DNA of 64,000 nt from Welwitschia mirabilis. Its lineage: Eukaryota > Gnetophyta > Gnetopsida > Welwitschiales. Below, piece after piece: positions 1-11,255 of the stretch; the stretch's first letter is position 1; every line of letters begins with the position of its first letter. Position numbers and translations under genes: made by a program. The notes beneath the pieces were generated by a model that worked only from the letters and a program-made list of their open reading frames with translations, ran no database searches and was not told where the DNA came from. The stretch lies in contig JBOZIK010000001.1 of the NCBI GenBank assembly GCA_051453625.1, forward strand, positions 61,589,121-61,653,120, written 5' to 3'.

Positions 1-831
1 TGTAATTCATAAAAATGTAAGCTCCTTTACTAGATAATTTCATAGATAGTAATAAATAGAGGACAATGGAAATAAGGGCTTTCATAGACTTTTATGTTTA
101 AAATGCCATGGACTAGAGGCTATGAAAGTGTGGATCCCATTTCTTAGATTAAGATATTCATGATATTAGCAAAAGAGTATGATAGCTAGTAGGGATAAGA
201 GTATTAATGATGATTATATTCATAATACTAGGGTTGTAAGCTAGAAAAAGGTGGAGCTATTTTTTTTCAAAGACATACTACTATTAATGCATGACTATAA
301 TAAAAACAATAGGAGATGATGGGTTATAAGAAAATAAATCTTATAATACTTTGATAGACATAATATTATGAGTTTAAACAAGATGATTTCAAATTTGCAC
401 AATAGTCAAAATTAAAAACTTTTAGAGAAATGATATAGTGGCTAGCAAAAATAAAGATTTATAGATACTTAATACTTTTAAAAGCTATAAGCTATGAACC
501 GCCATAATAGTAGGTTAAGCTATAAACCATTAGAATAGTAGGTTTCATTTTGTAATTTTGATGAATAAAAAAATGAGGAATGCATTATAGCTAATAGATC
601 CTAAGCATGTAAAATTTCTTAAATTTATAGAAAAATTTACAAAATCAAAATTAAAACTAAGAAAAAATATGATCATTTCCATGGAGATGTGATTAAAAAG
701 AAAAGGTAATTTCTATAGGAAATATTATGAGCTATAAAAGGAGACAATATGGCTCTAGCTTACTTCTAATATGAACTTGAGTGATGTAATATAAGACTTA
801 TTAAAAAATGAGAATATTACAAAATATGATA
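1..831 (-). repeat. RE-A left LTR (3' LTR, truncated by window start)
   Basis: This stretch aligns by eye, over its whole length, with 11725-12323 followed by 19777-19972. Examples are the shared words CTCCTTTACTAGATAATTTC near 25 and near 11750, and ATTTCCATGG near 675 and near 19821. Homology stops at about 831, where the right copy ends in GTGACA at 19972. The LTR contains degenerate sub-repeats of about 95-130 bp. Bases 600-690 preserve the continuous sequence that RE-B interrupts in the other LTR. Confidence 0.8.
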
Positions 832-1689
832 ATATTTTAGACTTCCCTACAAAAAAAAAATAGATGTATTAATCTTGGAATAAATAGAAGAGGGCAAAAG
901 GATAAAGATCATATTTAATCATTACCTTTAATTTTATCTTCAATTTCTTTCCAAAGTAAGAGACTCATGTGTCTTAGCTCTCTTTTTATTGTTGACAGTT
1001 ATAGTTTTTTATGAAAGAGAGTAAGATGGCTTGACCATGGGAACATTTAAAGAAGAAGTTAAATAATTCCTTACTTGATTGGTATTTACCTTTTTCTTTA
1101 TTTTTTCTTTAATGTTATTTTATTATTGAGCTAGTTCTTCTATGACATCTAAATGGTGAGAAGGTAAATGGTTAATCAGTAAAAGTGAATTAATCAAATG
1201 ACCATATTTATCTACCAAGTAAATAATAAGGCACTGATTTTCTACTGAACTAGTCATAGTAGCTGATATTTGATTAGCTTACTTAGAGAGTGGATCTGTG
1301 GAGTACCCTTCAAAATGGAAATAAACATCTATAAACTACTTGAAATGATAAATGTAGTAAACTTTTTGAAAGGATAAAAATACACTAGGAATAAGCTAAC
1401 TATGAATTTTTGAATCCATATTAACTATTTCGTAAAGATATTAAAATTTTGAATGAAGAAATAACATTTCTGTATTTATAGTACATGTTGACAAAATAAT
1501 AGAAAAAGAGAAAACTCAATAATGAACAAAGACGTAACTGACGTAATAATGAATTATACACTATCTAAAATTTCTACCAAGTATAATCTTAATTTGGACC
1601 ATGAAAATATGGTTTGAGGTGGGATGTACTATAGTGGAAGATAGGATGTTCTAGTGAATTAAATAACTATTATGTATCAGGTCCTATAA
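832..1689 (-). pseudogene. RE-A integrase tail and 3' spacer, heavily decayed
   Basis: Lies between the integrase core and the 3' LTR. No domain can be read with confidence. The word CATCTAAATGG at about 1147 recurs at about 44068 in RE-C at the equivalent place, so the stretch belongs to the element and is not foreign. It may hold the integrase C-terminal part. A purine-rich minus-strand run (AGGGAAG, about 843-849) next to the LTR is a weak candidate polypurine tract. Confidence 0.5.
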
Positions 1690-2620
1690 ATTTATTGATA
1701 TTATAAGGGTCCATCTAAGAAGGAGAAGATTTATCATGCTTCTATTTTCTTTTAAGTTTTTAAGCATTACTAAACTAGCTAGTTTAAATGTTTTGGTATG
1801 GGTTTTCCAATTAAATCATGTTTTAATTGAATCCTTATATTAGATAAAAAATGACATGCTTTTGATCATAACTTTTCTAAAATCAGTTTTTATAATAGAA
1901 CTCATTCTTGTTCACAAGGCTAAATGAGGAATTAACTAAATTTTATAAGAAATTTTATATATATACAAAGAAATCCTAGCTTTGTTGCACTAAATGATAT
2001 CAAATTTAAAAGCTTTAATACTTTGTGATAATGTATTCTCTTACTTCATAATGCAAATTTAGGCCTAATATGCCAATCATGATGATTTTATTCCATGTAC
2101 TTTGTTAATGTAGCATTGATTTTTTATTTGTAGATTCAACTAGATCACTACCTTGTGAGTAATAATTTAATGAGTTATGAATAATAGGTTTATTCTTAAT
2201 AGACTAGTCGAGAAATGAAGTAGCAGTAAAAGCTAACCTATTATCACAAACTAGTAGTTTTGGAGTTCCAATTATCAGTAAAATGAAGACTTTAAGAAAT
2301 ATAATTAATTCTTTTCAAATACATTATTTAAGATCTTTTTCTTCTAATCATTTAGTAAAATAATTAGTCATGATTTAGATGAAATTATAACCTTGGGATA
2401 ATGGATGATGAATCATACTAATAAAATCTAATTCCTACATATTGAAAGGTACTACTTCAAAAAAAGATTTAAGTGAATTCGATGCATAAATCATTTCAAG
2501 AGCTTAGTATTAGCATTTATGACATATCCAAATGATATTAATACAATATTTATGCATTAAAGGCCAAAAATATCCTTTTATAATAATATAACTGATCATT
2601 GCTACTGGATTCCCATAATA
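1690..2620 (-). pseudogene. Integrase of RE-A (broken)
   Basis: Integrase inserts retroelement cDNA into the host chromosome. On the minus strand a zinc-finger relic (HKYCINIIWICHKC, about 2515-2564) precedes the core. The core shows ELDFISMIHHPLSQGYNF near 2390-2445, then VCDN at 2240-2251, then VESTNK at 2123-2140. These fit the three acidic catalytic positions (D, D, E) of the rve fold. In-frame stops replace several expected tryptophan and glutamine codons (TGG/CAG to TAG), as expected from cytosine deamination. RE-C carries a matching copy at 44600-45520. The domain is confident, the exact limits are not. Confidence 0.75.
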
Positions 2621-2699
2621 TATTCTTTAATGATCATGAAAATGATTTGGAGTTTCCTATAATTTGAAGTACAGTAAACATATAAGAGATATTTCTATA

Positions 2700-3300
2700 A
2701 CATATATCCTTTAAAAACATCATTAATCACTTTAAATTTCTTTAATTTATACAAAAAGGTCTTTTTTATAGAAATTTATTTGAAGAGTAGTAAAGTTCCA
2801 ATTTTTAGATAGTCATATAACTTGTAATGCCATTGATCTTATCCATTGACATCTTATCAGTTGTAATAACTTTCAAGGTTCTTATAAGCTAAAAATTGTG
2901 TTAAACCAAATTTCTTTACTATTTTACCTATTATTATCTCAAAATTAAACTATTGTAACTTGGCTAACCATAAAGCTCTTTTTAGAGACAATTTGGTATT
3001 AACTAGAATTTGCTTGATCCTATGATCAAATTCTATAAAAAATATTTTGTTTAAATAGTTATAATATTTAAAATATTATATGAGTTTTACAAATGAATAA
3101 GCATGTTTTTCTAGTTGGGTATACTTTAGTTGTGTGTCTTTAGGTATTATACTAAAAAGAAAAGTTAGAAGATCTTATTATTCTTATTTCCATATAAGTA
3201 CTAAAACAATTGTATTATAGGAAGAAAATGCATATAGGAAAAAAATCCTTGGTAAAATCAAGGACTAATAAAATATAAGCTTAAGTAATAAACCCCCTTA
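2700..3300 (-). pseudogene. Retroviral-type RNase H of RE-A (broken)
   Basis: RNase H removes RNA from the RNA-DNA hybrid during reverse transcription. Minus-strand reading gives the entry strand FTKDFFPICIFF at about 3200-3280, then QLKYTQLEKHAYSFVK, then RALWLAKLQ and LTQFLAYKNLESYY towards 2880. This is the usual Ty3/gypsy RT-RNase H continuation. It lies directly between RT and integrase, with no second RNase H after it; the extra RNase H of this element lies before the RT. Confidence 0.65.
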
Positions 3301-3439
3301 TTGATTCAAAGGTAGCATATACTTACGAAATTTTTTTAACCTATTGATTTTTTTGAGCCTCTGTTATAAATTTTCGGTTACTTCAGTAAATTTAGGGATA
3401 AATTTCTTAATAAAATTAATTTTTTAAAAATAATATCTT

Positions 3440-4145
3440 AAAGATTTATTAGAGTTTGGAAATTTTAATTCACTAATCACCTCAATATTGGCTAGATCTA
3501 TGGTTGCTCCAAATATAAAGATGCAATGTATAAGTAAAGTACCTTGCTATTAGCCAAATACACTCTTTTTTAGGTTATGAGCTATTCCAAAATCTCTATA
3601 GTGGTTAAAAACTATTTTTATATGTGAAACATGATTAGTCTTATTTTGTGAGTTTATAGTTATATCATCTAAATAAACCACTATAAAGCGATTTAAGATA
3701 CCCTAAAAAATTTCATACATATCTCTTTGGAAAGTTATCCTATAATTTGAGAATATAAAATGCATTCTTTTGTAAGTCAATATTTTCCATTTTGCACTAA
3801 TAATGGCCTTAATTTGATCTTCCTTCAATATTAATATCTAATTATATCTTAATTATCCATCTAAAAAAGAATATATCTTACATCTGAAACTTTCTAGATA
3901 ATTTTATTCTTTCTAGACAATGGATATTACTCCTTAATGAAGGATTGATTTAAGTTCCTATAATTGACATAAAGCTGGATATCATCACTCTTTTAAGTAT
4001 GAAATAAGATTTTCTAATAATGTAGTATATATAATAGGATATATTATTCTATATTGAATAAGCATTTTTAGTTATTTACAAATGAAATGATCTATATTAG
4101 TATTAACATCTCTAAACTTTTAGATAAACGGTCCAATCATTAGCT
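3440..4145 (-). pseudogene. Reverse transcriptase of RE-A (broken)
   Basis: Copies the element RNA into DNA. On the minus strand the finger region reads GPFI, KFRDVNTNIDHFICK and YRIIYPIIYTT at about 4020-4135. The palm catalytic block is VVYLDDITINSQNKTNHVSH, with YLDD at 3664-3675, followed by FGIAHNLKKSVFG and a GHIVS-like relic towards 3480. The aspartate pair of the active site is intact although stops surround it. RE-C carries a better-preserved copy at 46440-47140. Family assignment to Ty3/gypsy is firm; lineage needs a tree. Confidence 0.8.
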
Positions 4146-4450
4146 TTATTGGAATCTTATGAGTCATAGTTATAGGACTAAAGATCTTAATTTCTCATAT
4201 ATTTAGGCAAATACATCTATATTTTTTTTTATAATAGTCAATCAAATGACCTCTAAATACTAATTAAGTAAAAGTACTAATATTAATTTCCTTTTATTTT
4301 ATAGATTATGTGAAAAATTAATCTTGATTATATCAATAGAAATTTGTGATTAAATCTTTATGAAATTGCAAAAGTTTTTGGAAATAAATTGTAATACTCT
4401 TTAAGGATTGTATTAGAAACTGAAGATATTAAATCATCATTATAAAAACT

Positions 4451-4615
4451 ATTCTGACTATGATCTAAGTCTTACAACCATTGAACTTTAAATACATATG
4501 AGTTATTAAGGAACCTTTATATTTCATATTTAATATGAATTATTAAGGAGCTCTTATATTTCATATTCTGACTATGATCTAAGTCTTACAACCATTGAAC
4601 TTTAAATACATATGA
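4451..4615. repeat. Perfect 51-bp direct repeat (4451-4501 and 4565-4615)
   Basis: The 51 bases beginning ATTCTGACTATGATCTAAGT occur twice without a mismatch, 114 bp apart. Between them GTTATTAAGG...TTTCATAT (from 4502) and AATTATTAAGG...TTTCATAT (from about 4536) form a second, imperfect pair. Related element copies in the window are much more diverged, so this is a young local duplication or an assembly effect. It lies between RT and the upstream RNase H. Confidence 0.9.
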
Positions 4616-4689
4616 TCATAGTCAAAATAGTAAGATATTATCTGGAACGAATAGTTCATAAGTTTGTTCTAAAAATACTTTAAGATAAG

Positions 4690-5035
4690 AATGTATATCT
4701 TATTTAATATTTAGAGATGTCAAATGAGCTAATTATGAGCTTTCTGATGCTCTTCTCTTGGTATTATTACAAGATTAAAGTATGAGAATGTACATAAGAG
4801 TCATTTAACAACATAATAAAAACCTTTTAATATCTTATTATTGATTGTATATTCATACTTAAGTTATTTAATAACTAGTTGTAAGTCATTAAAGATCTAT
4901 AGAAACTTAATTGCCCTTAAGAGTATAATGTTATGAGCAAAAGACCTAATGGATTATAACTAAAGACAGATTCTAGCATCAAAACCTTGCTATGAATGTG
5001 TGCCATCAAAGTATAGCATCCATACTTCAGAAAAG
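4690..5035 (-). pseudogene. Archaeal-type RNase H (aRNH) domain of RE-A, upstream of RT
   Basis: Minus-strand reading gives WMLYFDGTHS at the start (about 4990-5035), then FAHNIILL, AIKFL, FNDLQLVIK, a middle helix region YTINNKILKGFYYVVK, and the end signature VIIPREEHQKAHN. This matches the extra RNase H of plant retrotransposons: FDG, then DSQLV, then PRE-N--AD. Some acidic catalytic positions are altered (GDS reads as NDL; AD reads as AH). It follows the protease and precedes RT on the coding strand. RE-C has the same domain in the same place (47600-47975), so the position is a family trait. Confidence 0.72.
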
Positions 5036-5150
5036 GCAGAAACTAAAATTGCATAAAATTCATATAATTCTTTAATGATAGTACACATGTTATTAAATGC
5101 ATTAACTAACTTAACAACTGAGTTTATGCCATTAAATATAATATGGTATT

Positions 5151-5545
5151 TCATATAAGGCTATTACATATTAATATCTTATTTATTCTTTTATTGTAAG
5201 GGATCCACATATGTGAAAGATATGTACTTAAATATCTATTAATGGGTTCCATTAAATTCTTACTTAGAATTAAACTATAAATAATTGAGACATTAATGAC
5301 ATGACTATTCATTGTACAAAAAATTATAGGATTCTTTATTATTAACAAGATAACATTTTTAATCTTGATAATAATTTTAACCTTAGGTTTATTAATATGA
5401 TTTAACTTTTATAGGGATTTTTATAAGTCTAGTCCTATTTTTTGAAAAATCAAAAAGGATATAAGCATTGTAAAAGCTCTAGTATCTATCATAAAATTAT
5501 CAAAGAAAAATATTCTCCATTAATGACATTAATAAGAAGGGATTC
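5151..5545 (-). pseudogene. Aspartic protease of RE-A (broken)
   Basis: The protease cuts the Gag-Pol polyprotein. On the minus strand FFDNFMIDTRAFTMLISF (about 5420-5500) is the active-site region; the expected DTGA reads DTRA, which would be inactive. An open stretch at 5151-5348 continues with VINVSIIYSLILSKNLMEP and IPYNKR. That is the flap and C-terminal part, corresponding to the family pattern 'Y-LLLGRPWIH ... LHQ-LKFP-NG'. The Gly-Arg-Pro after LIL has become SKN. The aRNH domain follows almost directly. Confidence 0.65.
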
Positions 5546-5589
5546 ATCTCACTTGATTTATGATTATTTGTATAAGATTTAAGAGCTGT

Positions 5590-6295
5590 ACTAGGAATAG
5601 TCTAATTTTTTATCTAACTCATGTGTGAATTACATTCTAAGTAATTGAGAGCATTGAGTAATTTATTTCTTTGCCTTGTCATACGTAGTAATTTATAAAA
5701 GCTAAAATTAGCATTGATTCTTTTTAAATCTTTTATGATGTTATATTCAGAGCCTTCATCTAGTACATAAGATGTAATAGGAATCAATTTATACTTTTCA
5801 ATATAATAAGGTGTTACTTATTTATTACATTCACTCCTTAAGCTATGTTTAATATTATTTTTAAGAATTGATTTAATACTTACTTTTTTTTATTTTTTCT
5901 TTTATCAACTTTTAATGTAATATCTCTTTTAGGTTTAAAAGACTTCTAAGAAATGTTTGATACAAAATAATATTAGATGGAGTGGGTTATGTAACTAGGT
6001 ATTTTACTTTTAATATAATTTCATAGTTGTGAGTATTACACTCCATTAACAATGGATTTAGTAATCTTTCTTGTTTATTATAGTATAAATCTAATTTACT
6101 TTTAATATCAAAGAAACCACAACTAAGTTGATAAGAATAAAGAATAAATTAGTTAGAAATATCTTCTTCTAACATATCACTTTCTAGTTCATAGTCTGAG
6201 TTGAATATCAAATCAAAACAAGCATAATATTTTTCTTCTTTGAAGTCTTCTTTTGTTTAATAATCGTGTAAAATACAATCCTTAGTATTCATTTT
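5590..6295 (-). pseudogene. Gag-protease linker of RE-A
   Basis: Minus-strand reading gives an acidic stretch (KEDFKEEKYY, then NSDYELESDMLEEDI at about 6160-6260). After it comes YNIIKDLKRINANFSFYKLL with NKLLNALNYLECNSHMS (about 5610-5740). RE-C has both (TKEDFE, LDYNLDSDLL near 49090-49200; YYDIIEDIKRV near 48610-48690), so this is conserved coding sequence. 'D-LK--A-IS-Y-LL' segments commonly sit just before the protease in Ty3/gypsy polyproteins. No enzymatic role is suggested. Confidence 0.6.
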
Positions 6296-6539
6296 TATTT
6301 TCTTTATAATAGATTTCTCTTCAATGTTGTTAATAGGCTGATCCTTTTATTAACATTTAATTATTTTAATTAGCTCCATATATTCTTAAGTAATGGAAGT
6401 ACCTTCATTTTAGAAGATTATGAGGAAATGGATGATGTTAAAAATAAAGACTTAACATTTGATTTAGTATCCAATATGAGTTATTTCAATGTTGTAAAAA
6501 ATGTTAATAAAGCCCTAAAGTGATATATCTTAGTATAAT

Positions 6540-6995
6540 CTTTTGAAGAAAATTTTATTGTAGTTATGAGGAAAATTACTAAATTATTATTTTTTACCTA
6601 GACTAAAATATCTAAATTAATGAATTTAAGTAGATAATTCGAAGACATTGATCAGTAGGTTTTAAGATAATGTATATGAGATTAAATAGTCTAAGGAGTT
6701 TGTCATTGTAAACTTTCATATGCTCTTTAGGATTATGCCTCAGAGTCAATAAGAATGACCATCATATCTATTCAAAAACATAAACTTAAATTTTTTGGAA
6801 GAGAAAATACATCCATTTGGAAGACTAAAAAATAAGAACCTACTTCTTCTTTTAGTAGAAGACTAAAAAATGTGCATATGATATCTTCATGAGTAGTTCT
6901 TAAGATATAAACCGATCTTTTAAAAGCCTTTAAAAATTATTTTGGAATGATATACTTAATAGAATAAAATGGTTCAAGGATTAAATCTTTTGCAC
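6540..6995 (-). pseudogene. Gag (capsid region) of RE-A
   Basis: Gag forms the virus-like particle. The minus-strand reading FKAFKRSVYILRTTHEDIIC with LLLKEEVGSYF at about 6830-6960 aligns with the clearer RE-C Gag at 49555-49875 (FKRSIWILIITQKYVMCIC, LLKYKAISWFF). The downstream half is frameshifted. 6296-6539 is the expected Gag C-terminal and linker stretch, in which nothing firm can be read. Confidence 0.6.
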
Positions 6996-7299
6996 TTTTA
7001 GGAATAGGATAAAAAAATGAAAAATTGAACAGGCCATTTTATATAATAGAAAAGGGATTAGTTAGAGCTCTTCGTATTTAGTATTTATAAATCAAAGAAG
7101 GTATTTGGTTAATAGGGAGATTTAATTACCTAAATATGCTATAGAAAATAATTTGGTTAGGGGGATTCAGAAAAATATTTAGGCCAAAAGTTATTTTTGA
7201 GATTTGGTATCTATCTTTCTACATTAATTGTGAATTTGAAAAGGTAGAAGACATACACTAAGATGATAAAAATCTATCCTCCTTCTAATGTCTAAAATA

Positions 7300-8840
7300 T
7301 TAGTTTATAAGATTTTCATTCTTTTACTTACAACATTAAATGATCAATAATGATCATTGTCCTAAGATTCATAATGCTAGTCTCATATGTTAGAACCTAA
7401 AGTATGGAAACTTTTTCAATATCTTGATAAAACTAATGAGTAATATTAATAGATTTTAAATAACTATATTCAAGTTATATCATATAATAATTCATAATAA
7501 TTTAACTCAAATTGATAATGAGGAGGTCTTAAACTATAGAATCTTCATGGAGCAAATCACTCCAATAAAACGTGAAACCATTTAACTATAGTTTCAATAA
7601 ATCATGGAGCCTAACACTAATGATAAATAATTTTTTTGATTTTATTAATGAAACCAATTACTATTTGAATAATAAAGGACCATAAAAAATAAAATAAAAT
7701 ACAACATGATTAACCCAAGTAGCAATTTAAAAAGGTTGTTTAAAAAACTTACAAAACTTTGATAATAATAGTTTTACCAATGAAACTGAATGTCCAAAAA
7801 TTTGCATAAGATCTTAGCTAAATTATCTGAAAAAGTGAGATTTTTTTTAATTCAAACAGTGCTATAATCACTATTTTGTTTTATTACCATACATATTTAT
7901 AATAGACGAAATTAGTTATAAAATTATTTGATAATTACGTGATTGATTACAAATATAGTAGTTTAGGGGTAATTTAGTATATAAATAAATAAAAATTATT
8001 ATCATAATTGATTAATAAAAATCAATTCATATTATTCAAATTCATTGATAGTAATTTGTTGAAGCTCCTTCAAATTCTTTTATACTAGAATAATAACTTC
8101 ATGTAGTTAGGTAGTAACTTCTTTAACTACATCCCATATACCTTGTAAATCTCTAGGATATAGGATACTTATATCAGCAATTAAAGATCCTTTGTTGAGA
8201 ACTAAAGTATCTAGATTAAGAAAATATTTTAAAGCTTTGAGCAACTAATCAAATTTTGTGATAGTCTCATTTATGGGAATCAATTTGGAAACTATCTTTT
8301 CATTGACCTCCCTAAGTAAGAAGACTGTTCTTTTAGCATGATCTTTAATAGTGCTACTCATGATTCTTTTGAAATATAAAAGAGGAATTTATAATACTAT
8401 CTTAACCTTTTTAACAATTAATTATATAGTATTAAGCTATAAACTAATGTCTATTAAAAAGACATGTAATGGACTAGATAATAATATAAGATGTAAATGT
8501 AACTTCAACCTTACTCAAAATTTGGTCTAGAGTTAGGCATGAGATCATAAGAGCCTTAATTTGTTGCTCTTCTTTCTATATATATTAGTTAAGATTATTC
8601 TTATATTTAGAGAGGAGTTGAATTGAATCCTTTAAGGATGATAGATTCATGTCCTTATAGCTAAGTTATTCTTATAGTGAAGTTAACTAAGCCTTTGTGT
8701 TTCTGCATTTAGAGATGGATTGCCTTAACAGGGCTTCTTGTGTCTTTAAATAAGATTGATAATTGGCTTATAATTATTCTTTTTACTTTAATTCTTTAGC
8801 ATCATTTACTTCTATGCTTCCTTTTAATGATACAAGTTTT
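7300..8840 (-). pseudogene. RE-A ORF1 tail: coiled-coil segment plus spacer before gag
   Basis: Single-copy counterpart of the segment triplicated at 21286-40232. On the minus strand 8450-8830 reads LVSLKGSIEVNDAKELK, QSYLKTQEALLRQSISK, LSSLKDSIQLLSKYKNNLN and IKALMISCLTLDQILSK. This is a heptad-like, Lys/Glu/Leu-rich stretch that looks like a coiled coil. 7300-8440 has no readable protein. It matches the spacer part of each array unit through words such as TTCATAATGCTAGTCTCATA (7368-7387 here, 21582 in unit 1). The role of the coiled coil is unknown; oligomerisation is a guess. 6996-7299 has nothing readable. Confidence 0.6.
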
Positions 8841-9027
8841 ACGGAGATGACATGAAGGTCTACTCTTTTAATATTTAGCATTGTGTGTAGTTATTCTTTA
8901 ATTGTTTTTTCCTTATCTCATTCTTCTATAATATTCTTAGCATCATTAAGGCTACTAAAGTGGATTAATTATATAATGTGATAGGGTCACCAAGGAATAC
9001 TCATAAACCATTAGGCCGTTTTTTCTT

Positions 9028-9246
9028 TTATCTATATAATACCTTTTTTTGAGTTTCATCTCTCTTACATTTGCTTTGAAAAGTAAGGAGATCGACTCTT
9101 TTAACAAATAATATTAACTCTCTTGTTGTAATTTTAACTAATCCCTTCCCTAAATTAGTAATTAATAGAGGAGGATAAAAGTTTATTAATATTGAAATTT
9201 GTAATGAGGAAGTCTTACTTCCTCTAGAGTAGGCAATGGAATTCAT
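9028..9246 (-). pseudogene. RE-A ORF1 conserved segment 2
   Basis: A 72-residue open stretch. It contains SRGSKTSSLQISI, FYPPLLITNLGKGLVKITTR and LILFVKRVDLLTFQSKCK. The RE-F copy near 40440-40600 reads SLRSRRHFVNADFSLHI, FSPYLTNLEKEKIKIITYSS. Conserved amino-acid spacing across two diverged copies argues for past coding. I do not recognise the domain. It sits between the coiled-coil tail and segment 1, within the pre-gag ORF1. Confidence 0.6.
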
Positions 9247-9645
9247 TGTTATTTTTTTAAACTTATTTTTAAAACAAGTAATAGGTTTAAATACAAGTCT
9301 TCTTGAAATCTAGCTTCTAAATAAGAAATTGAAGGACCATAAAGCTCTATTTGTTAATGTAATAGCCCTTAAATGATCTTCTTAAATTATGAATCTATTT
9401 GTTCATAAAAGTTTACAAAATTGGATTTAAAACTTTTATAGGATTCTAGGGCTTATGGATGTGGATAATTTATAAGCTTAAAGACTTTAGGCCCTATAGA
9501 ATGATTTGAATTTAAAAATGCTCATTTCTTCCTTTTCACTTCTAGATAATCTCTAAATTCAAAGTACAATTCATTATCGATATATTTATTATGTATAAAA
9601 TGATCCTTAGACAATTTAATTTGATTACCTGGATTAAAGGCCTTA

Positions 9646-9972
9646 CTAGAATAGAATGAATAAGATAACTATTTCATTCTTTTTTAGATATTTATCCACA
9701 CTTATCATGCCACTACATAACCAATCTTTAATATGGAAAGACTGGATTAATATCATAGGTTTTTCAATTATGGTAAATTTACTTCTAACATTTAAACATA
9801 ATCTTGATACCTTCAGCATGCAAATATATGGCATAAGAAATTTGGATAGCATTTTAAATGGAATTTTGGTTCTACCAATGTAAACTATAGTAAGATTTGA
9901 ATGGAAATATACAAGGTTAAAAAAGAATTTATTCTCTATTGCATTTATAATTTCAAGTGGAAATCTAAGCAC
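9646..9972 (-). pseudogene. RE-A ORF1 conserved segment 1
   Basis: A 108-residue open stretch on the minus strand: LEIINAIENKFFFNLVYFHS, VYIGRTKIPFKML, PYICMLKVSRLCLNVRSKF, VDKYLKKNEIVI. RE-F has a matching 92-residue open stretch at 41122-41400 (ILETIESNFFFGCIYFH, INIPSKMLPR, YICMLEVSRLWLNFR). The pair keeps spacing and hydrophobic pattern, which indicates a real protein. No known domain is recognised. 9247-9645 between the segments is decayed ORF1. Confidence 0.65.
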
Positions 9973-11255
9973 TTACTTATTAAAAATAAGAGAATATAAA
10001 TACAAGTAAAAAGATTCATGATAACCTTATTTACCAAAAATTATAAAAGTATATTATATATGCAAAAGGGAAAATTTCCCAAATTTGAGGTAATAAATCT
10101 TAAGGAGTAATAAATTATAGTCTCATATATTCTTTGGTATAGTCCATCCCTAAGAGAACAAAATACAATAAATAAGACAAGACATGAAGCCAAATCTATA
10201 TTGTACATTTACCTTGAATTATCCTTGGACTTATTAGTAGAGCCTATAGTTGAGAAAATAGTTGAGATAAAAAGATAGCCCATTCTCTGTAGTAAATGAA
10301 GCATAGATCATCTAACTATTCATGATCATGGATAAGTATTATAAATACCATAGCATTGTGAGACTCATAACTTATTATTTGGATTTGTGTTTAAAATATT
10401 TTCCTTTGAAACTTTAAAACTTTCAAATAGCATCTATCAAAATCCACAATTTCTTTAGAAAAATCCTTGGGTAGTAGTAAGCATTATTAATGGGGATCTT
10501 AGTTGTTTTTAAAGAAACTAGGATATCATAAATTTGATTTGTAGGACTTGTAGCTAGATTAATCATAGCTTCAAAAGACAAGGATATTTAATCATCATTT
10601 TAAAAAACCTAGTTAAGAAGGTCATAGTGACAATTGTGAAATTTACACAAGACTAGAAATTATAAATCTTTTTCTAAAATTAGGCTATGAACTCTTTGGT
10701 ATTTTCAATTTTTCAAGATTTTTGAATCCTAGAATTGGAGAGGAAATGAGTTATAATATAAAGAATCAGAGTGAAAAAATTAAAACTCATACATTACTTT
10801 CATCTAGTGGTATATTCTTAAAACGACTTTTGGAATAAAACACATCATTAATGGATGATTATCTAGATTGACATACTCATGCATAAGTTGTTGTAGAATA
10901 CCCTATGGAAGCCATTAAAATCGATTATATAACATAATGATAAAAAATGAGCTTCTAATTCTAGTAATGATTTATAAATTAGAAGAGCATTGAGTGAAGT
11001 TTAGGCTCTATAGCTTTGAATTTAAACTTCCTAGTGTAGAGGAATAATTCTTTCTTAAGTTGACTAAATAAAAATAATCTAAATTGATATGGAATGTTAA
11101 GCTTATTTAATTAGTCCTCTTACATTAGTAAGGGATAAATTTAAGAAAAGTATTAGACCTTAAAAGAACAATTGTCATCTTCAAAAATCTATAGATGGGA
11201 TAACCAGAAATGCATTTTTCAAGTACATCATGATTCATGAGAAAATCTTTGTAGG
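9973..11255 (-). pseudogene. RE-A ORF1 N-terminal part (decayed)
   Basis: Frames are broken but some runs are clear on the minus strand. PYKDFLMNHDVLEKCISGYP then YRFLKMTIVLLRSNT lie at about 11140-11250, beside the LTR. ILQQLMHEYVNLDNHPLMMC then FIPKVVLRIYH lie at about 10800-10915. RE-F shows related words (DNLDNYLLMIYFTPE near 42150-42200). The coding run begins almost at the 5' LTR edge, so ORF1 starts very early in the element. The function is unknown. Confidence 0.5.

Noticed and set aside
9656-9883. 75-codon plus-strand open frame
   Set aside because: It lies antisense to ORF1 segment 1, whose protein is supported by the RE-F copy at 41122-41400.
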